Positions 4,749 through 7,568 of a stretch of 7,568 bases of DNA are shown in pieces. The DNA lies in contig SBBD01000004.1 in NCBI GenBank assembly GCA_005239845.1, forward strand, positions 1 to 7,568, written 5' to 3'. The position numbers and the translations under genes are program-made. The notes beneath the pieces are model-generated. The model saw only the letters and a program-made list of their open reading frames with translations. It was not told the origin of the DNA and did no database searches. The stretch's first letter is position 1; every line of letters begins with the position of its first letter. The stretch is from an archaeon. Lineage in GTDB: Archaea > Micrarchaeota > Micrarchaeia > Norongarragalinales > SBBD01.

Positions 4749-5540
4749 TCACGCTTTGATGGCGCGGAACAGCGGGGCGGTCTTGTCTTTGGCCAAGTCG
4801 AACAGCGCCAGGATTTCTTCCGCGTGGAAGGCGGCGCGCTTGGATTTCTGCGAGGCGCAGAGGAAGCCGTCGTCGCTTACGGCGAGCACCAGGCGGCCTT
4901 CGGAAGCGGCATCCTCGTCCCCGTCCGCATCCAGCAAGACCGTTCCATTGATTTTCTCGAACGTGGAGGAGAGAACAAGGCGTTGTAAGGGAAGCGCGCC
5001 CGAGTATTCCTGGCGGACGATCTTGGCCTCTTCAACTTTGGGGATTTTTGCATCGGTTAAGGCCGCCATGGCCGCCAGCGAAGCGCAGTCGGAGAGGTTG
5101 CCGCAATGGTCCAACACGTAGAGGTCGACGAAGAGGCCCAAGACTTTCCCTTCCTCAATAAAGAATTTTTCCACGTCGACGCATTCCCCGGAGCGGATGC
5201 CTCGGTCCACGATTCTCGCCAGCTCGATGCTGTTCTCGTTCGGAGGGCCTGCCTCGAACGTGGGGTGCGCCAGCGGCAAGAACTCGCATTGCACGGTAAA
5301 CACGCCTTCCGTGGGACGGTCGGCAAAGGGCTCCAGGATGTCGAACTTGATTCCGGCCGCAACTTGCGTGTCCCCGAGCTTGGCGAGGGCACTGCCTTCC
5401 GCATTCGGGAAGACGCCCTTCTGCACGGAAAACGGGCGGTAGGCCAACAATTCCCTTCCGTCCACGCGCTGGCCGTTCTTGAGCACGTCCTTGACGTATT
5501 CGGCGCGGATTTCGTCCACGATGTCTGCTTCTCTAGCCAT
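4749..5540 (-). CDS. rrp42: Exosome complex component Rrp42 (RNase PH-like, non-catalytic)
   Basis: Rrp42 alternates with Rrp41 in the hexameric ring of the archaeal exosome and contributes to RNA binding but not to chemistry. The 263-aa protein has the RVDGRELLAYRP motif (25-36), the LGDTQVAAGIK strand region (55-65), and the Rrp42 signature GPPNENSIELARIVDRGIR (98-116), all of RNase PH type. The length is standard (about 260-275). The catalytic aspartate signature of Rrp41 (GEAD) is not present, as expected. ATG 5540 is the only sensible start. It has no good Shine-Dalgarno site but lies about 33 nt downstream of a TATAG element, so a near-leaderless transcript is possible. The 79-nt gap to rrp41 is wide for this operon. 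Confidence 0.95.
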   Translation of the reverse strand: MAREADIVDEIRAEYVKDVLKNGQRVDGRELLAYRPFSVQKGVFPNAEGSALAKLGDTQVAAGIKFDILEPFADRPTEGVFTVQCEFLPLAHPTFEAGPPNENSIELARIVDRGIRSGECVDVEKFFIEEGKVLGLFVDLYVLDHCGNLSDCASLAAMAALTDAKIPKVEEAKIVRQEYSGALPLQRLVLSSTFEKINGTVLLDADGDEDAASEGRLVLAVSDDGFLCASQKSKRAAFHAEEILALFDLAKDKTAPLFRAIKA

Positions 5541-5619
5541 GTTTCAATCAACTCTCGGTGAGGGGCGGCCTATAGTTTTCGGGGGGTGCCGCTCTGCTTT
5601 TACGTAGATGCGCCTATTT
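5541..5619 (-). promoter_or_regulatory. Rrp41-Rrp42 spacer with possible internal promoter
   Basis: This 79-nt spacer is the widest gap within the cluster. On the minus strand it contains GAAAACTATAGG (5569-5580), with a TATA-like core at 5571-5575. A start about 26 nt downstream lies near 5547, only a few nt ahead of ATG 5540, which has no good ribosome-binding site. That combination fits a leaderless internal transcript for rrp42-eL43, but the element is weak. Confidence 0.3.
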
Positions 5620-6357
5620 TCAGCCATCTTCATTCAACTCGTGAGGCCCGTAATAGCGGTCTTTCAACGCTTGCACTTGAACCGCGCGTACGGCTTCCGC
5701 GCCCTTGAAGCCCATTTCGAACATGCGCGCGAGCTCTTCTTTTGTAAGCATGCCGTCCTGTTGGAACAACAGGATTTCGCGGGAACGCAGGGAAACAATG
5801 AGGGGGACGTCGGCCTCTCCTTGATTGTCTTCATACTTGTCTAAGTCAGCCACAAGCTGGCCTTCCACTCTCCCCAGAGAAACGCCTTGGACCAGGTCCT
5901 TCATGGGAATGCCGGCGTCGGCGAGTGCGACGCTGGCCGCTGTGATGCCCGCGACCCTCGTGCCGCCGTCGCTTTGCAGCACTTCCATGCTGATATCAAT
6001 CTGCGTTTTCGGGAACTGTTTTGTCAGGACAATGTTTTCGAAGACGTGCTTTGCTACTTTCCCGATTTCGATGGCCCTGCGGTTGGGCCCCGAACGCCCA
6101 TGCTCCTCGATGCTGCTGAAGGGCGCCATGGCGTACCGGCAGTTGATGATAGCCTTATGCACGTTCGACAAGTGCTTGGGGAACACTTCGCGCGGGCCGT
6201 AGGCGGCCGCCAGAACCTTGTTCCGGCCCCATTCAATGAGCGCGCTCCCGTCGGCGCGCTTCAGCACCCCGGCCTTGATGGAGAGGGGACGTAGGTCTTC
6301 CATGCCCCGTCCGTCGGCGCGCTTTCCGTCCACGATCAACTTCTTTTCTTTTTCCAT
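5620..6357 (-). CDS. rrp41: Exosome complex component Rrp41 (catalytic RNase PH subunit)
   Basis: Rrp41 is the phosphorolytic 3'-5' exoribonuclease subunit of the archaeal exosome; it needs Rrp42 to form the active ring. From ATG 6357 the protein is 245 aa, the usual length. Diagnostic segments are DGKRADGRG (10-18), the arginine cluster RSGPNRR (88-94), SDGGTRVAGITAASVALADAG (about 129-149, with phosphate-binding-type R134), and EDNQGEADVP (176-185), where D183 matches the catalytic aspartate. The active site is therefore intact. The frame is open to an ATG at 6417, but that would overlap rrp4 by 29 nt and add 20 residues atypical of the family. ATG 6357 has a modest GAGTG ribosome-binding site 7 nt upstream. 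It begins 31 nt after the rrp4 stop. Confidence 0.96.
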   Translation of the reverse strand: MEKEKKLIVDGKRADGRGMEDLRPLSIKAGVLKRADGSALIEWGRNKVLAAAYGPREVFPKHLSNVHKAIINCRYAMAPFSSIEEHGRSGPNRRAIEIGKVAKHVFENIVLTKQFPKTQIDISMEVLQSDGGTRVAGITAASVALADAGIPMKDLVQGVSLGRVEGQLVADLDKYEDNQGEADVPLIVSLRSREILLFQQDGMLTKEELARMFEMGFKGAEAVRAVQVQALKDRYYGPHELNEDG

Positions 6358-6388
6358 ATCGAGCACTCTTTTCTGTTTTTTAGTCCAT

Positions 6389-7069
6389 TCAAGGCATGCT
6401 TTCGTCGCGTTCTTCACGGGCTTCCGCGGGTTCCGAAAGAAGAGAAGACGACGCGGAGGGTGTTTTCCCTGCTTTCCTGTACTCTTCCTCCAGAAACGCT
6501 TTCACGCGGTCGGTCAGGCCGTGCACGTGCGCCTCCTTCGCAATCTTGAGGATGGCGAGAAGGGCCAAGGCCGCGTTGCCTCCCTTCACGTAAATGCGGC
6601 CGTTCTTGCCCACGAAGATGCGGCTTCCCGTGTACTGTTCGAGCATCATGACCATCGAGTTGTTCCTTCCGATGACGCGGGGGATCTTGACGCTTTCCAC
6701 TTCCACGATGTGCCCGCCCCACAGCTTGCGGGGCTCCACGAGAAGGGCCTCGTTGACCTCGTCTACCGCGCGGATGACGGCGGAAACCACTTGCCCTACT
6801 TCGAACGACTCTCGCAAATCGCGCGAGGAAAGCGTTCCCTCGTAAGGAGAATTGATGTCGATTTCGTAGCCCGAAAAACGCTCTTCCTTGATGACCCCTA
6901 TAACGTAGTCGCTGACCACGGGCGTGTACTTGCCCTTCAGGGGCACCACCTTGTCGTCGTACTTCACGGAAAGCACGGAAGAAAACGTCTGGTTGTCTTC
7001 CACGAAGCTGCCGTCGAAGCGGCGGGGCTCGGCGTAGAGCACTTCGCCGGGAACAATAAAGTCTTTCAT
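6389..7069 (-). CDS. rrp4: Exosome complex RNA-binding cap protein Rrp4
   Basis: Rrp4 forms a trimeric cap on the Rrp41/Rrp42 ring and feeds RNA into the channel. The 226-aa protein has the expected order: N-terminal domain (about 1-48, with IVPGEVLYAE), S1 domain (about 50-118) and KH domain (about 125-195, with KIPRVIGRNNSMVMML and VGKNGRIYVKG). The GxNG motif typical of Rrp4/Rrp40 KH domains is present (G154-G157), while the canonical GXXG loop position reads GRNN. A charged, Ser/Glu-rich tail (about 203-226) extends past the KH domain and is probably disordered. ATG 7069 has GGTG 9 nt upstream. It is the first gene of the cluster; SBDS, which often precedes rrp4 in archaea, is not here, since the next gene to the right is divergent. 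Confidence 0.95.
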   Translation of the reverse strand: MKDFIVPGEVLYAEPRRFDGSFVEDNQTFSSVLSVKYDDKVVPLKGKYTPVVSDYVIGVIKEERFSGYEIDINSPYEGTLSSRDLRESFEVGQVVSAVIRAVDEVNEALLVEPRKLWGGHIVEVESVKIPRVIGRNNSMVMMLEQYTGSRIFVGKNGRIYVKGGNAALALLAILKIAKEAHVHGLTDRVKAFLEEEYRKAGKTPSASSSLLSEPAEAREERDESMP

Positions 7070-7345
7070 GCGCTATAACACCAGCATACAAAACAACAAC
7101 GAAAAAACAGCGTTAGGAGCAGGGCCCCCTTAGCCCGCGCTCACGTCATTTTCCAGTTGGTTCCGAATAATTTCAGGAATAGGACGCGTCCGCAAGGCGC
7201 AAATCGTTCTCCAGCACTCCAAGCCTTTACGCGGAAAACAAGTCTGCCGCTTGGAATTAATAAAGGTATGGGTTGGAAGGCGAAGGAAAAGGGCAGGGAA
7301 ACACATTTATAAGAAAAAAGGAATATGAAAGAAGCAGGAGCGCGC
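7070..7345. other. Divergent intergenic region between rrp4 and the right-edge gene
   Basis: These 276 nt must hold the promoter of the leftward exosome cluster and that of the rightward gene. The rightward TATA is clear (7306-7312). For the cluster I see only weak candidates on the minus strand: CTTTATTAATTCC (about 7253-7265) and GAAATTATTCGG (about 7163-7174), either of which implies a long leader. A minus-strand frame (7141-7449) covers much of the region but has no ribosome-binding site or recognisable content, so I do not call it. GACGCGTC at 7183-7190 is a small palindrome. No tRNA or C/D-box motif is visible. Confidence 0.4.
7306..7312 (+). promoter_or_regulatory. TATA-box promoter of the right-edge gene
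   Basis: TTTATAA centred at 7309 is a consensus-like archaeal TATA element, preceded by a purine-rich GGGAAAC stretch that could serve as BRE. Transcription would start near 7334, downstream of the ATG at 7325, which supports ATG 7346 as the real start. Confidence 0.65.
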
Positions 7346-7568
7346 ATGGGAAAAACCGCGATAGCATTCTGGCCCGAAGCCGCCCTGGGAACCCGGTTCG
7401 TGTTGGGAGACCGGAACCGCGGCAACCTGGAACTCTTTGCTAGACACATAGCAGCGGTCGGTCGCCGTGAACGCAGGGAAAAAATGCACGCGGACCAGTT
7501 AGCAGCGGAGCGAGAAGGACCGCTTTTGCAAGACGCAGAGGCAAAAATCAGGAGACAAGAAGAGCGGA
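7346..7568 (+). CDS. Partial unrecognised basic protein (N-terminal 74 aa, runs off right edge)
   Basis: The frame is open from 7325 to the right edge. ATG 7346 is chosen because AGGAG (7336-7340) lies 5 nt upstream and the TATA element puts the transcript start near 7334; ATG 7325 would lie outside the transcript. The visible 74 residues start MGKTAIAFWPEAALG, followed by an Arg/Glu/Ala-rich helical stretch (about 38-74) with no cysteine and many charges. No family motif is visible; the GKT here is not part of a P-loop because the preceding glycine pattern is absent. It is divergent from the exosome cluster and, like the 2450-3280 protein, Arg-rich and cysteine-free, but that similarity is only compositional. 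Confidence 0.65.
   Translation, partial: MGKTAIAFWPEAALGTRFVLGDRNRGNLELFARHIAAVGRRERREKMHADQLAAEREGPLLQDAEAKIRRQEER

Noticed and set aside
4483..4752. N-terminal extension of the 275-aa protein up to 4752
   Set aside because: It would overlap the whole eL43 gene and the end of rrp42; the residues are an off-frame reading of eL43.
4248..4988. 246-codon plus-strand frame opposite the 275-aa gene, eL43 and rrp42
   Set aside because: It crosses three minus-strand genes, and eL43 and Rrp42 are certain; Arg/Gly-rich shadow composition.
6218..7078. 286-codon plus-strand frame opposite rrp4 and the start of rrp41
   Set aside because: Antisense shadow of two well-identified genes; composition is that of reversed codons with no coherent domain or start signal.
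7141..7449. 102-codon minus-strand frame between rrp4 and the right-edge gene
   Set aside because: Its start lies inside the divergent plus-strand gene, it has no Shine-Dalgarno site, and no part resembles SBDS or another expected neighbour.
1..7568. CRISPR array, insertion sequence or toxin-antitoxin pair
   Set aside because: I found no regularly spaced repeats, no terminal inverted repeats flanking a transposase, and no small gene pair of a recognisable toxin-antitoxin type.

Overview
The window is archaeal. It carries the core of the archaeal exosome operon (Rrp4, Rrp41, Rrp42, ribosomal protein eL43/L37Ae), a full-length SRP54 and a proline tRNA with a bulge-helix-bulge intron. Several genes have A/T-rich TATA elements about 25 nt upstream of the inferred transcription start, and Shine-Dalgarno sites of the GGTGA/GGAGG type. 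I cannot place the lineage from this sequence. The somewhat divergent SRP54 and Rrp4 and the unrecognised accessory proteins would fit a poorly sampled group, possibly DPANN, but that is only a guess.

Layout from left to right. (1) 3-641, minus: 5' part of a secreted or surface protein with a signal peptide, running off the left edge. (2) 788-2095, minus: SRP54, the GTPase subunit of the signal recognition particle, with its own promoter. (3) 2165-2200: a strong two-tier stem-loop between SRP54 and the tRNA. (4) 2203-2314, minus: tRNA-Pro(UGG) with a 39-nt intron. (5) 2450-3280, plus: a single-pass membrane protein of unknown function, transcribed divergently from the tRNA. (6) 3281-3400: a convergent spacer with T-tracts that should end leftward transcription. 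(7) 7069 down to 3401, minus: a compact gene cluster in the order rrp4, rrp41, rrp42, eL43, an unrecognised 275-aa protein and a 75-aa two-helix membrane protein. (8) 7070-7345: a divergent intergenic region. (9) 7346 to the right edge, plus: the start of an unrecognised basic protein.

The exosome genes work together. Rrp41 and Rrp42 form the hexameric phosphorolytic ring, with catalysis in Rrp41, and Rrp4 is an RNA-binding cap. eL43 belongs to the large ribosomal subunit and often travels with exosome genes in archaea. The best lead is the unrecognised 275-aa protein directly after eL43, where other archaea often carry RpoP or Pcc1. The second is the symmetrical stem-loop that starts 2 nt after the tRNA 3' end. 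Most of the remaining content is ordinary archaeal housekeeping.
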